From Sphaerosporella brunnea (taxonomy: Eukaryota > Ascomycota > Pezizomycetes > Pezizales > Pyronemataceae), in the NCBI GenBank assembly GCA_008704415.1, contig VXIS01000060.1, positions 62,001 to 126,000 on the forward strand: a stretch of DNA of 64,000 nt. Direction: 5' to 3'. The stretch's first letter is position 1. Each line of letters begins with the position of its first letter. Positions 1 to 9,823 of this stretch are shown piece after piece. The translations under genes were made by a program, and so were the position numbers. The notes below the pieces were generated by a model. It searched no databases, was not told where the DNA came from, and saw only the letters and a list, made by a program, of their open reading frames with translations.

Positions 1-223
1 AACCGATATCACAGATGACTACCGGCAGACGCAACGGCAGGAACGCTCGGGAGGGCGTTTTCTTTCCGTTAGCTATTATTGTTGTGGAAAATTGTTGTTG
101 CTGACATAATAGCATGAAGAGTGCGACTTTACGAAGCGAGGCAGCTTGAAGAGCAACTATCCCCTAGCCGAACTTCACTGACTAGCACTCGCTTCACAAT
201 CCATCACTCCTTATTGAGCCAAG

Positions 224-240
224 AGAGGAAACGGGGTCAA
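224..240. repeat. Left target-site duplication of the LINE
   Basis: The 17-mer AGAGGAAACGGGGTCAA occurs here and again, identically, at 6769-6785. It ends immediately before the inferred 5' end of the LINE. The flank at 1-223 holds nothing recognisable. Confidence 0.85.
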
Positions 241-423
241 CGCTCCGACAACCACACACATCGCGCTTGGAAACGCCAAGCCGCGACGTGTCGAACCCCG
301 ATTGGTTAAAAGCTCACATCGCGAACACCGAAAAAACTTCACGCTCGCTCGCCGAGCCAAAACGCCGTGCGCAGAGAAGTAAAGGAGCGCGACGCAACTC
401 TACCGCTCGCGTACCCTCACGAA

Positions 424-2718
424 ATGGCTGCTGCCACAGACCACACTATGACGGATGTCATAGCGGAGGTCCCTGACAGTCAGGCCACCCCGGATCAGAC
501 CGCTTCTGATCAAACCCCGCCCCAGACTGGAGGCCCTGAACACGCTCCAACCACAAACGCAAACGACAACAACAACAATGTCCAGATGGAAGAAGCCCAC
601 GCCATTACGGCTACGCCCCCCACCAACGTTCATATCGCCATTTGCGATGTTGTCAACAATGCCCCGAATTTCGTGAGCAACTCAAGCGAGCCGACCACCA
701 CCAATGCCACAAACGCGAAACGACAGAGGTCAGATGAGAGTGAAAACCAGCTCAGTCGCAGTCGATGGGAGCACCACATGACAAACGACCTCGAATACAT
801 TGTCAATGCAAACACGGGAAAATTTCGGTCTATCACTCACATGTTGGCCGCGGATATGAATAAAGAAACTCGCAAGCTTGCGGAAAAGACAGCCCACACA
901 CTGGACGAGAAATTTGACCGGATGGCCACCGAAGTAAAAATCGCGATGGATATCCACACCACCAACATTACGACAATGCTAGACCCAGGCAAACGCCACG
1001 CGTTAACCGAAGAAAAGTTCAACGAGAAGATCGACAGGGTGATGCACGTGGTAACTACCCTAGTCCAACAAAACACGACTCTCCTACAGAGAATCGAGAA
1101 GCTTGAAGCCGCTATCGCTGGTCAGGCCAACGACCAGAACGCCCTGAACCCGCCGGGGCCCAACCAACAAATGCCGGCATGCAACAAACCACCCACGATC
1201 GGCCTAGGGCCTGCCCCAAATCATATGGAGACACCACTCGACCTCACCGGCATGGGAAAGAACTGGGGAGACGATGATGAAGACATTGAGATGGTGATGC
1301 AAGCATCAGATGAACAACATGCCAAAAAGCTGCGGACCATCGCCAACCTAGCCGCATCCATACATGCATCCCCGCCTGGGGCTGGAACTGATCCCACTGC
1401 GGCCTCAGCCCGTCCAACAGGAAATGGGCAAAAGGAAAAGAAGGGAAAGGGAAAAGGCAAAGCACCGCAAATCCTACAACGACCTACCGACAATGGAAGG
1501 CAAGAAACAATTGGAACGACAAAGAAGCCAGACAGCGCTAGCAAGGAGAGCACCTTTGCAGCAATCCTCAATAAAGGAAACGACACCACGCGTAATGACG
1601 GTTCCTGGACTACGGTTAAGGGAAAGATAACGGTCCCTAAAGACCCTAGGATCAAAGCGTTGGTCCGTTTTGATAGGCCCAGGCCAGAAAACGCACGCCG
1701 CCTCATCCTCAACCGAGACGGCTCCCCGATGCCAAGCATAAACGATTACGGCTTCGCCTTGGCCTTGGTCATTAACCGCGCCATGGGTACGGCCGGTATA
1801 CCGACGTTCTGCCGCATAACGAATGTGGCCATCAACCAGAAAGGCACCGTTACAGCCATGTCGAGTCCATACTCTTCCGCCGCCCAGTTGACGGGCTTCG
1901 AGGACATAGTCAGGAAAGCAGCCAGGAGCATCGATCCCGGCATCATCAGCGTCACCCCAAGCCTAGAGTGGGTATGTATTAAAGTACACAGTGTCTCGGT
2001 CAGGACGTACTTCAACAAAATGGACCTCTTAAAGAACGACCTCACGGCAGAGAACGAACAGCTAGAAATCCCACTAGCAATCAGGTGGCTGAAGAACCCT
2101 AATGCTGTTCAACAACAGTACAGGGAGGGATCCGCAAGGTTCTCGTCAATAGCATTCGCGGTCAAAGATCGAGAGGTTGCCCACCGCCTGATCAAGAACG
2201 GAATATACCTGGGAGGGCTCAGGCTCAAGGCTGAGCTCTATGTCAAGTCCACACCCGAATCCTTCTGCGAAATATGTTCCTTCTGGGGACATGTAGCAGC
2301 CACCTGCGGCAACTTGGGCATGACCCGATGCGCACACTGCAGTAGCAACAAGCACCTGACAAAGGACCATATATGTAACGTCCCAGGCTGCAAGGAGTGC
2401 GAAAAACACCCTGGGCGCATATGCTCCCACTCCAAAGACTTGCTATGCTGTCCGAACTGCGAAGGCCAACACACGGCACAGAGCCGAACATGCCCCCAAA
2501 ACCCCCTGAACAAAAAGCAACGGTCCTCACCGCCATCATCGCCACCAACGCCTAGGACAGGCAAGGCAACAGACCAAATGGAACAGGCCTCAACGACGCC
2601 CGCCACCACAGAGGCCCCACAATTGGCGACAGTGATGCCAACGACACCGCCCCCGCAATTGCCCACAGCTACCACGCCGCTCCCGACGGACTCGGAGGCC
2701 ATGGCCCTTGAGGCCTAA
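424..2718 (+). CDS. LINE ORF1 protein (gag-like, CCHC zinc knuckles)
   Basis: Predicted nucleic-acid-binding protein of the LINE, about 764 residues, which would coat the element RNA. The first ATG of the open frame is at 424; the frame is open from 367 but without an earlier ATG. The N-terminal half is rich in Thr, Asn and Gln and contains a helical stretch. A Lys/Gly-rich basic linker follows near residues 335-350. The C-terminal third carries three zinc-knuckle-like clusters (first at CEICSFWGHVAATC, then CAHC..., then CPNCEGQHTAQSRTC), the standard end of ORF1 in this group. The tail is Pro/Thr-rich. The stop TAA (2716-2718) shares its last base with the ATG of ORF2. No frameshift or stop is present. 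Confidence 0.9.
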   Translation: MAAATDHTMTDVIAEVPDSQATPDQTASDQTPPQTGGPEHAPTTNANDNNNNVQMEEAHAITATPPTNVHIAICDVVNNAPNFVSNSSEPTTTNATNAKRQRSDESENQLSRSRWEHHMTNDLEYIVNANTGKFRSITHMLAADMNKETRKLAEKTAHTLDEKFDRMATEVKIAMDIHTTNITTMLDPGKRHALTEEKFNEKIDRVMHVVTTLVQQNTTLLQRIEKLEAAIAGQANDQNALNPPGPNQQMPACNKPPTIGLGPAPNHMETPLDLTGMGKNWGDDDEDIEMVMQASDEQHAKKLRTIANLAASIHASPPGAGTDPTAASARPTGNGQKEKKGKGKGKAPQILQRPTDNGRQETIGTTKKPDSASKESTFAAILNKGNDTTRNDGSWTTVKGKITVPKDPRIKALVRFDRPRPENARRLILNRDGSPMPSINDYGFALALVINRAMGTAGIPTFCRITNVAINQKGTVTAMSSPYSSAAQLTGFEDIVRKAARSIDPGIISVTPSLEWVCIKVHSVSVRTYFNKMDLLKNDLTAENEQLEIPLAIRWLKNPNAVQQQYREGSARFSSIAFAVKDREVAHRLIKNGIYLGGLRLKAELYVKSTPESFCEICSFWGHVAATCGNLGMTRCAHCSSNKHLTKDHICNVPGCKECEKHPGRICSHSKDLLCCPNCEGQHTAQSRTCPQNPLNKKQRSSPPSSPPTPRTGKATDQMEQASTTPATTEAPQLATVMPTTPPPQLPTATTPLPTDSEAMALEA

Positions 2719-5700
2719 TGTTAATACAGGCATTACAACTAAACTGCTGGAAGAGGGGTGAAACTCTGACCGCGGTGCTTGAAACGGGAATCGAAAAGAA
2801 AGTTGACTTCATTTGTATACAAGAGCCACCGACATTTGCAGGATGGAGACACCCAGGGTGGGACTTCATTCGAGGAGGAAGAACGCTGTTTGCTATCAGG
2901 AGGGATAGTAAATGGCGGGCAAGCGAACGACCAGAACTATCCACAGAAAGCGGAGGTGACGTCCAAGTCTTCGACATTACACACAAAGGAAACCGGGTTC
3001 TAAGGATAGCAAATGTATACGATCAGACCGACGCTGAATCAGGAACGAGACGAGCAAGAAATGTCGACTGGTCGGCCATCATCAACCAACACACCATACT
3101 GTGCGGAGACTTTAACGCACACAGCGAACGATGGAACCCTCTGTGCCCAGTGGAGCATAGAAAGGACTGCAACTTCCTAGAAAACCTGATGGATGAACAC
3201 GACCTCAAATATATAGGGGATGGACGGGAAACTCATCAACAACCCAACCAGGGACGACACAGTGTCATCGACCTAGCCTTCGCATCGGGCGAAATAACAG
3301 AACGATGTCAAGGCGGAGTACTTCTAGACACAGCCCATGCAACAGGGTCAGACCATGAAACCATCTGGTGGCAGGTGGAAACAGACGAGACGTCATCAGA
3401 GACAGGAGTAACAAGAGGATGGGCAATCACGGAGATGCTCCGCGCGGAGGAGGAAAGCAAAAACTCGACAATCATCCGGGAGCAAGAACCTGTCAAAAAA
3501 GACTGGCAGACCAGGAGCGCCAATAGAATAACCCTATCCGACAACAGCACAGAACGAGATGTTGAGGAAGAGGCAGTCTGGATCAGGGAACAACTAACGG
3601 AGTTGCTCGACGCTCATGCACGAAAGGTCACCATTGTTGCTAGGTCCAAACGATGGTGGGGAGAAGAAATAAAGAAGACACGTCAACAATATGGTAGGGT
3701 TCGAAGACGAAGACAACAGGGATTCGCCTCCTTCGAAGAGGAAAAAGAAGCGAGAAATGCCTTCAAATCCCTCCAACAAAAAGCGAAGAAAGAGACCTGG
3801 AACAGCTTCCTTCAAACAGCCAAAGGAGATGAGGTCTGGGAAGTTCTGAGAGCAACCAAAGTGGCAGCGCCCAAACTCATAGGGACCATCCAGGATGAGG
3901 AGGGCCGAATAGCTCAAAACGACCAAGAAAAGAGAAAAATGATGGCAGACATATCCTTCCCGCCCCCCAACCCGTACAACGGGCCAGAAGGAAGGCCAAT
4001 GCTCTATGCAAACGCCTACAAAAAAGTCGACAAAAGCCTCATCAACCGAGCACTACAAGGCCAGGCCAACAACAAGGCACCCGGCATCGATAAGCTGGGT
4101 ACACCCATCATCAAAGCACTTTACAAATGGGACCCCAATAGAGTCACCTCGATTGCGAGGGCTTCTATCCGATTAGGCTACTTCCCTGCTGAATGGAAAG
4201 AAGCGAAAGGAGTATGCATTCAAAAACCGGGAAAAAAGGACTACTCTAAAGCCAAAAGCTATCGCACCATCTCTCTGCTTAATTGTATGGGAAAATTGGT
4301 GGAAAAGGTAGCAGCAATCCTGATTACGGACTCTGTCGAAAGCATGGGGAGACTGCATGAGGGACAGTTCGGGGGAAGACGAAAACGGTCTGCAATAGAA
4401 GCAGCGGCTTCCCTCATCGCACAGGTTGAAGAGGCGTGGGAAGCAAAGAAATTCGTGGGCGCACTGATGATGGACGTTAAAGGGGCCTTTCCTACGGTAA
4501 ACAGCCGGTGTCTGGGAAAAAAGATGAGAGACATGAAACTAGACGAGGACCTGGTACGATGGGTTCGCAGCTTTATGGAAGATAGATATGTCACCATCCT
4601 GATGAACGGAGAAGAAGGGGAAAGGATCAGGACGGAAACCGGTCTCCCGCAAGGATCGCCAGTATCGCCAGTTCTCTTCCTGATCTACATCGCCGACCTA
4701 GCCAAAAGGGTGGAACAACAAGTCCCAGGAGTACAAGCGCTCTCTTTTGTGGACGATGTTACATGGGCCGTCACAGGAGACAACGTAGGAACGATCACCA
4801 GAAGCCTGGAAGAGTGTGCTAAAATCACAACCCACTGGGCCTCGGAAAACGCCACCGCATTCGAGATGGAAAAGACTGAAGCAATCTTCTTTTCCCGAAA
4901 ACATGAACACCAAAAAAATATCCGACAAAAGATATTCTTAGGTGACGGCCACGAGGTAGCATACAATAAGGCTGCAGTAAGGTGGCTCGGGATTTGGCTC
5001 GACAGCAAACTCACCATGAAGACGCACCATCAAAAGTGGACCAGCAAGGCCAAATCACAGCAGGCTCGCTTCAATAGAGTATGCAGGAAAGCGGGTCTTC
5101 CCCCAGGTAGTGCGGCGAACCTCCAACGGGCGGTGGTGCAATCCATTGCGACCTACGGCATAGAACTCGACGGCATCCGAAAAAAGACGCCCCGGGACGG
5201 ACAGAGAGTCCAAGAGCTCCAGCAGGTAATCAACGCACAAGCGAGAGCAACAACGGGCAATTTCAAATCAACCCCAATCGGAATCTTAATGGCAGAGAGC
5301 GGCATGCGCCCGGCTGAGGCCATAAAGAGAGGCAGAGAAGCAAGGCTTCGAGCAAGAATCCTTGGGAGGCCCCAACGTTTCAGCAACGACGATGAAAGTC
5401 TGGTCGAAGACACGCCAGCAGAGCGACTCAGAAAAAGCTGTGCCGCGGCAGTGGGTGCAGTCGAAGTGGAAAGGATTACCCCACGGAAGAACCGGCGAAC
5501 GAAGGGGATCGTCATCAAAGAACCGAAAAGAGATGCCCTACGCACAGCTAAAAACTGTGATGAATCGTCATCCCTCACCCTCTGGACCGACGGATCGAGG
5601 TTGGAGGATGGGCGTGTAGGTTCTGGAGTAGCATGGAAGGAAGGGGAAGAGTACGTCGGAAAAAGCTATCACTTAGGTGTTAGCAAAGAAGTATTCGACG

Positions 5701-6509
5701 CAGAGCTGTTTGCGGTGATTGAAGCTGTCAAGCGGGTGAGCAGCATGGAGACAATCACCAACGACAAAGTCACCGTCTTCACAGACTCGCAGGCGACTCT
5801 GACACGGATCCAAGACGACAGAGAGGGCCCCGGACAGATGGCCACACGGTGGCTATATCGATGGGAAGCAACCTTGGCAAGACGGAACGTCCAACTGGAA
5901 TACAGATGGACGCCAGCACACGTCGGGATTAACGGAAACGAGGCCGCCGATCGGTTGGCCAAGAAGGGTGCAGAAGGCGGCGAAATCGCAGACCGGCTCA
6001 CAAAAGGACGGGACTCGCCAACAGAATGGATGTCGCTGGCTCATGTCAACCGACTGGCCACGGATGCCGAAACAGAGGTCCAACAAAAATGGATCTCAAA
6101 CAAGCTCAAGGACGACACTCGATACAAGCCAAGAATCGTCAAGGGTAGAATATTGTGGAAGATCCGCAAGGACACTGCAAAAATCCCCAAAAAGAAAGCG
6201 CAGGTATATTACCAGCTGATGAGCGGCTACGCGGTCACAAACGACTATCTGTTTAAGCGAAAACGGCGCGAGTCCAACCACTGCGATTGGTGCCACAACG
6301 ACACGCCACAAACGAGAAGCCACCTTCTACTGCACTGCAAGAGGTGGAAAGAAGAACGCAAAGCGTTCTTCAAAGAAGTAGAGAGAGTATGGGGGAGAAG
6401 AAGGCGGAAGAGGTTAAAAGATATTTTCGGCGATGACAGGATGACGGCGATTGTGCTGAGATTCCTTGATAGTACTGAAATTGGAAGGAGAACGGGCCAA
6501 GCCTCTTAG
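2718..6509 (+). CDS. LINE ORF2: endonuclease, reverse transcriptase, RNase H
   Basis: Polyprotein of 1263 residues that nicks target DNA and reverse-transcribes the element RNA. Residues 1-225 are an APE-type endonuclease: an N-terminal LNCWKRG and CIQEPP (metal Glu), GDFNAHSERW, a Ser-Asp-His block near GSDHETIWW. The reverse transcriptase lies around residues 440-760, with MMDVKGAFPTVN, LPQGSPVSPVLFLIY and the catalytic FVDD. An RNase H domain at about 950-1095 keeps TDGS, an acidic Glu in DAELFAV, TDSQAT and NEAADRLA, so all four acidic residues are present. A C-terminal Cys-His motif (CDWCHNDTPQ...HLLLHC) follows. The start ATG overlaps the ORF1 stop as TAATG, so translation is probably by termination-reinitiation. 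All catalytic motifs look intact. Confidence 0.93.
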   Translation: MLIQALQLNCWKRGETLTAVLETGIEKKVDFICIQEPPTFAGWRHPGWDFIRGGRTLFAIRRDSKWRASERPELSTESGGDVQVFDITHKGNRVLRIANVYDQTDAESGTRRARNVDWSAIINQHTILCGDFNAHSERWNPLCPVEHRKDCNFLENLMDEHDLKYIGDGRETHQQPNQGRHSVIDLAFASGEITERCQGGVLLDTAHATGSDHETIWWQVETDETSSETGVTRGWAITEMLRAEEESKNSTIIREQEPVKKDWQTRSANRITLSDNSTERDVEEEAVWIREQLTELLDAHARKVTIVARSKRWWGEEIKKTRQQYGRVRRRRQQGFASFEEEKEARNAFKSLQQKAKKETWNSFLQTAKGDEVWEVLRATKVAAPKLIGTIQDEEGRIAQNDQEKRKMMADISFPPPNPYNGPEGRPMLYANAYKKVDKSLINRALQGQANNKAPGIDKLGTPIIKALYKWDPNRVTSIARASIRLGYFPAEWKEAKGVCIQKPGKKDYSKAKSYRTISLLNCMGKLVEKVAAILITDSVESMGRLHEGQFGGRRKRSAIEAAASLIAQVEEAWEAKKFVGALMMDVKGAFPTVNSRCLGKKMRDMKLDEDLVRWVRSFMEDRYVTILMNGEEGERIRTETGLPQGSPVSPVLFLIYIADLAKRVEQQVPGVQALSFVDDVTWAVTGDNVGTITRSLEECAKITTHWASENATAFEMEKTEAIFFSRKHEHQKNIRQKIFLGDGHEVAYNKAAVRWLGIWLDSKLTMKTHHQKWTSKAKSQQARFNRVCRKAGLPPGSAANLQRAVVQSIATYGIELDGIRKKTPRDGQRVQELQQVINAQARATTGNFKSTPIGILMAESGMRPAEAIKRGREARLRARILGRPQRFSNDDESLVEDTPAERLRKSCAAAVGAVEVERITPRKNRRTKGIVIKEPKRDALRTAKNCDESSSLTLWTDGSRLEDGRVGSGVAWKEGEEYVGKSYHLGVSKEVFDAELFAVIEAVKRVSSMETITNDKVTVFTDSQATLTRIQDDREGPGQMATRWLYRWEATLARRNVQLEYRWTPAHVGINGNEAADRLAKKGAEGGEIADRLTKGRDSPTEWMSLAHVNRLATDAETEVQQKWISNKLKDDTRYKPRIVKGRILWKIRKDTAKIPKKKAQVYYQLMSGYAVTNDYLFKRKRRESNHCDWCHNDTPQTRSHLLLHCKRWKEERKAFFKEVERVWGRRRRKRLKDIFGDDRMTAIVLRFLDSTEIGRRTGQAS

Positions 6510-6768
6510 GAGGTTGAAGCCGGGAAATTGTTTGAGAATTTGTGTCTTTCCCTTTCCTTTTCCTTCTCCTTTGTCTTTCCCTTTATTTGACTTTCCTGGT
6601 TTTCCTTTGTAACGGGGAGCCCCAACAGACGGATTAAGCCGTGGGGACAGGATACCCGGTTCCTTATGTCCGTCATAGGTCTCCGACCTCACCCCGACTC
6701 GCGAGATAGGGGGCGCCTGGGCTCTTGTCCTCGCGTACGCTGTATGATTTAAAACAAAAACAAAACAA

Positions 6769-6785
6769 AGAGGAAACGGGGTCAA
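6769..6785. repeat. Right target-site duplication of the LINE
   Basis: Perfect copy of 224-240, directly after the A-rich tail. The first A could belong to the tail, giving a 16- or 17-bp duplication. Confidence 0.85.
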
Positions 6786-7342
6786 ATTGTACTTCGGCCG
6801 AGATGGTGAGAAGGTCGAAGCTGTAGAGCAAGCAAGGAGTGAAGGAAGCGAGTGGAGGAGACTTTTTTTTTATTCGGCATTGTATGGAGGCGAGGTTTGT
6901 TTTTTTTCCCTTGGATTACGTGATCCATTACTCTGGTTTTTATTTTTTTATTTTTATTCATTGATGTATTTTGTTGTTGGAATGGCCCCTTGAGCGAAGC
7001 GAGGGCGATAGGGAGTGTTCCGGCCGAGTGATTCCGAACGCAAGCGTTCTCAGCATCTAAAGACCTTTGCGAAGATTAGTTATTTTTGCAGGTTTTTTTT
7101 TGTGCTTTGTGTGGTCAGCACAGGCCGTGAGTGGTGGATGGGATCACCTCGAGTACCTCTACATCCAGCCCTATGAAAGCTGACCAGCGAAATACCAAGG
7201 GATCATCTAGAAAAGCGCAAGGATATTCCCAAGAAAAACGCTCAGCAGAGATGCGGCGAGACATTGGGGCCTGAAGTGGCTGACTGTTGTACATCTAGGC
7301 AAATAATAATAATAATAATAATAACATAGAGATAGAGAGAAG
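6786..7342. other. Intergenic, right flank of the LINE
   Basis: No gene recognised. AT-rich with several T runs. An (AAT)n microsatellite lies at about 7302-7324, just beyond the MRPL16 stop codon and probably in its 3' untranslated region. Confidence 0.6.
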
Positions 7343-8195
7343 TTACGAGCTAGGTGTGACAGCGCCAGATTGCCCTACCCACCGCTTCAGGGGATCTATT
7401 GGTGCTCCTTTCCGTGCCAGCATCTTCTCTATGTTCTCTGGCGTGAGCCTGGTGACGCCGATGCAGGGCACATCGCCCTTCTTGATGGTTTCGTAGTTGC
7501 CTGGTTGGATGTGTAAGCTGGTGGGGAAGAAAGAGAGGGAGGGAGGGATACCAGGTAGCTTTGCGGCTGCAACGCGGAAGGCATCGCGCACGATCTGCTC
7601 GTGGACTTCGCCCTTGAGCTCAAGGATTACTCTGCTCACGGGGACACGCGAGGCCCAGTAGTCCATGGAACCTTTACCAGTACCCATACGAGTCTATCGT
7701 ATCCGTATCAGCCTTTGAACCCTCCATCGAATTCCAATCATCGGATTGAGGGAGGTTCGAGGCGAACACACCTCATTTCCCTTAGTGTAAACTGGAATGT
7801 TGGCAGAAATCCTAGTGTAAAGCCTATACTTCATTCCTCGCAGCTTCTTCTTGATAGTCTCCTCCGCGTTCCGCAGCTGCAACGCAGTGAGTCTTCGGTG
7901 GTGATCCGTCATTCGCAGTCCGTAGTCGCCCCAGACCACCGTCGTTCCGCGCATCGACCCGCCGATGGGCACTCTCGGCCGTCCCTTGCGCGTGCTGCCG
8001 TGGTCGCCGGACTTGGGGAGGAGCCATGATCGTGCAGCCGACGAGGCGGCGAAGCCGCGGGATTCGCCGAAGGCGGGGCGGAAGAGCACGAGTGCTGCCG
8101 AGGTGAGTAGGTGTGCGGGTAGGAGAGGGGAGGCACGCACCGGACCGTAACGAGGGCCGCACCGCCGCCGCGAAGGATTGCCGTAGGGACTGCAT
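7343..8195 (-). CDS. MRPL16: Mitochondrial ribosomal protein uL16m
   Basis: Component of the large mitoribosomal subunit near the central protuberance and peptidyl-transferase region. Three exons: 8141-8195, 7772-8094, 7343-7693, giving 242 residues. Introns are 46 nt (8095-8140, donor GTGCGT) and 78 nt (7694-7771, donor GTGTGT). The N-terminus [17 protein letters not shown] is Arg/Ser-rich without acidic residues, as in mitochondrial presequences. The L16 signature spans the second junction: YTKGNE then [18 protein letters not shown]. The start at 8195 was chosen because splicing the first intron joins the presequence to the conserved body in frame; the unspliced frame from 8248 would begin with an atypical Pro/Gln stretch. 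The length matches fungal orthologues. The gene is the neighbour of the LINE, tail towards it. Confidence 0.93.
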
Positions 8196-8711
8196 TGCTG
8201 CTGCTGACGGAGATATGTTTGGTTTGGCGGAGGAAAGCCGAAGTGCAACTGGAAGGTTACTTTTCGCGCTAACAGCGGGGAACCCTAACCGCGCTACCTT
8301 AGTAAGAAACGGGTGTTTTTGAAAATTGTTGAAAGTGGTTGACGTGTAGGTGTTGAGGCTTAGCCGAAGTGGTTGTGTAGGACGGATGGTGACGGGAAAA
8401 GCAATTGTATTATTACTATCATACAGGCTGATCTAGCTGGTCTTATATACATCTTATAGCTTCACTGGATGATACCAACTTAGTCACACCTCCTCACTCG
8501 TCCTTATCATTGCCTAGAAAGCCAGTTTCCAACAAAAATGGGTATGCACGCGTTATGTAGGGTTTTTTTTTACAAAAATTGTGACATGAGCTTTACGAGA
8601 CTGGTCGCTCCATAATGGTTGTATAATGGTTATCCGCATAGCGGCGCCATATTTTGGCTAAAAGAGCATTATGTTGACCGTTTTCAAGGTGCAATGATGA
8701 TTACAAAATCA
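8196..8711. other. Intergenic upstream of MRPL16
   Basis: Holds the MRPL16 promoter and then AT-rich sequence up to the TIR element. No gene recognised. The left flank of the element ends in AAATCA at 8706-8711. Confidence 0.5.
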
Positions 8712-9706
8712 TTAGAGCTGGGGGGGAAAGCCGTAGGTAAGCAACCATTTTCTGGGTTGACAACCGCGCTACAGCAAAAATCAGTTGTCAACCGTGTGAT
8801 CATGTGCTTTTTAGTAATACAGACAACGCGTTACATAGTGAGTGCAGTGAAGATTTCAACGCTCGTCGCCACAACCTCATCCTGCCACAAAGACTCCGCA
8901 TATTATCCCGCTGCAAATCTTCTACATACAGAACCGAAAATCGCTTCGGAATTCAACGTTGCCAGCCTTCAAACCGCGGTGCAAAATTTCCTTGAGCCTG
9001 GAAACACTGCGTTACACGTAGGACCTATGTCGCAGTTACCATCCAAGGGTCGACCTGGATCACCAATTGAACAGCCTCCAGCCAAAAAAAATAAAGGCGG
9101 TCACCCCAAAGACCCATCGCATCACGCCCCTCTTGGAAATTCTCTTCCTTTATAACGAGGTTGCAACCGCTTCAGAGCCAGAAGATCAGAAAAGCGGCGA
9201 GTAGGGGATACTACTGGACCGTTGGTATCTCCCACAATAACCACAGGCTTCCGGGCCTCCAGGTAGGTCCAGTCCAACCCTGATGATGCTGAGTGAGCTG
9301 CCAAGGAGTTCTGCTGCAGCCGGGGGAGCCGCCGTGGCATTCTGCTACAACTTGTGAGTACACTGCCTCATTAATTCAAAAGAATAGTAGTCGTACCTTG
9401 AGTATATATATATATATTTTGTTTTGTTGAAGGGGCTGCTGGAGAAGCCGTCTCTTGAAGGAACGGTTGAGAAGTTCTGCTGGGGGAGCGGAGAGAAATT
9501 GTGTAGATGAGCAGAAACATTCATAGGCCGCTGAGCACTCAGACCATTTAAATTTCTCGTTTTAAATTATTTGGCTACGCGCCAGACATTTTGTGTGGCT
9601 ACTCGTCGGTGGTGTCGTTGTGGCCTGCCCCCGGGCCACGGAATCTCGCGTGGACGGTTGGCAACTGGTTGGCAACCGTTCTTGGCAGTTTCCCCCCCAG
9701 CTCTAA
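8712..9706. mobile_element. TIR DNA element, about 1 kb, non-autonomous or decayed
   Basis: An 18-bp perfect terminal inverted repeat, TTAGAGCTGGGGGGGAAA, lies at 8712-8729 and, reversed, at 9689-9706. Immediately outside both ends is AAATCA (8706-8711 and 9707-9712), a 6-bp apparent target duplication (7 bp if one shared A is counted). Inside each end are subterminal copies of GGTTGNCAACC-like motifs. The reading frame over 8619-9155 starts outside the element and ends in a Lys/Gly/Pro-rich AT-hook-like stretch (PSKGRPGSPIEQPPAKK...), which resembles the tail of some MULE-type transposases; this is weak evidence. The superfamily is unresolved. A (TA)n stretch at about 9404-9417 is internal. 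Confidence 0.65.
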
Positions 9707-9823
9707 AAATCATGGTCATACACTGGTCACATGACTATTTCTAAAAACGGCCGTCCCCTGCTAAGGTATTTACTGCTCAACCTTCTCAACCCACTACCAC
9801 CACCACAACCACAATTTACGACC

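Larger units (their letters stand above)
241..6768 (+). mobile_element. Full-length non-LTR retrotransposon (LINE), Tad1-like
   Basis: A 6.5 kb element bounded by a 17-bp perfect direct repeat (224-240 and 6769-6785). It has a short 5' leader (241-423), two long ORFs overlapping by one base, and a 3' untranslated stretch (6510-6768) containing a pyrimidine-rich tract and ending in an A-rich tail (6751-6768, repeats of the form AAAAC). The order gag-like ORF1, then endonuclease, reverse transcriptase and RNase H in ORF2, matches fungal Tad1-type LINEs. The identical duplications and uninterrupted ORFs indicate a recent, 5'-complete insertion. No excess of C-to-T stop codons, the usual mark of RIP, is seen. 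Clade assignment is by architecture; a tree of the reverse transcriptase would settle it. Confidence 0.93.
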
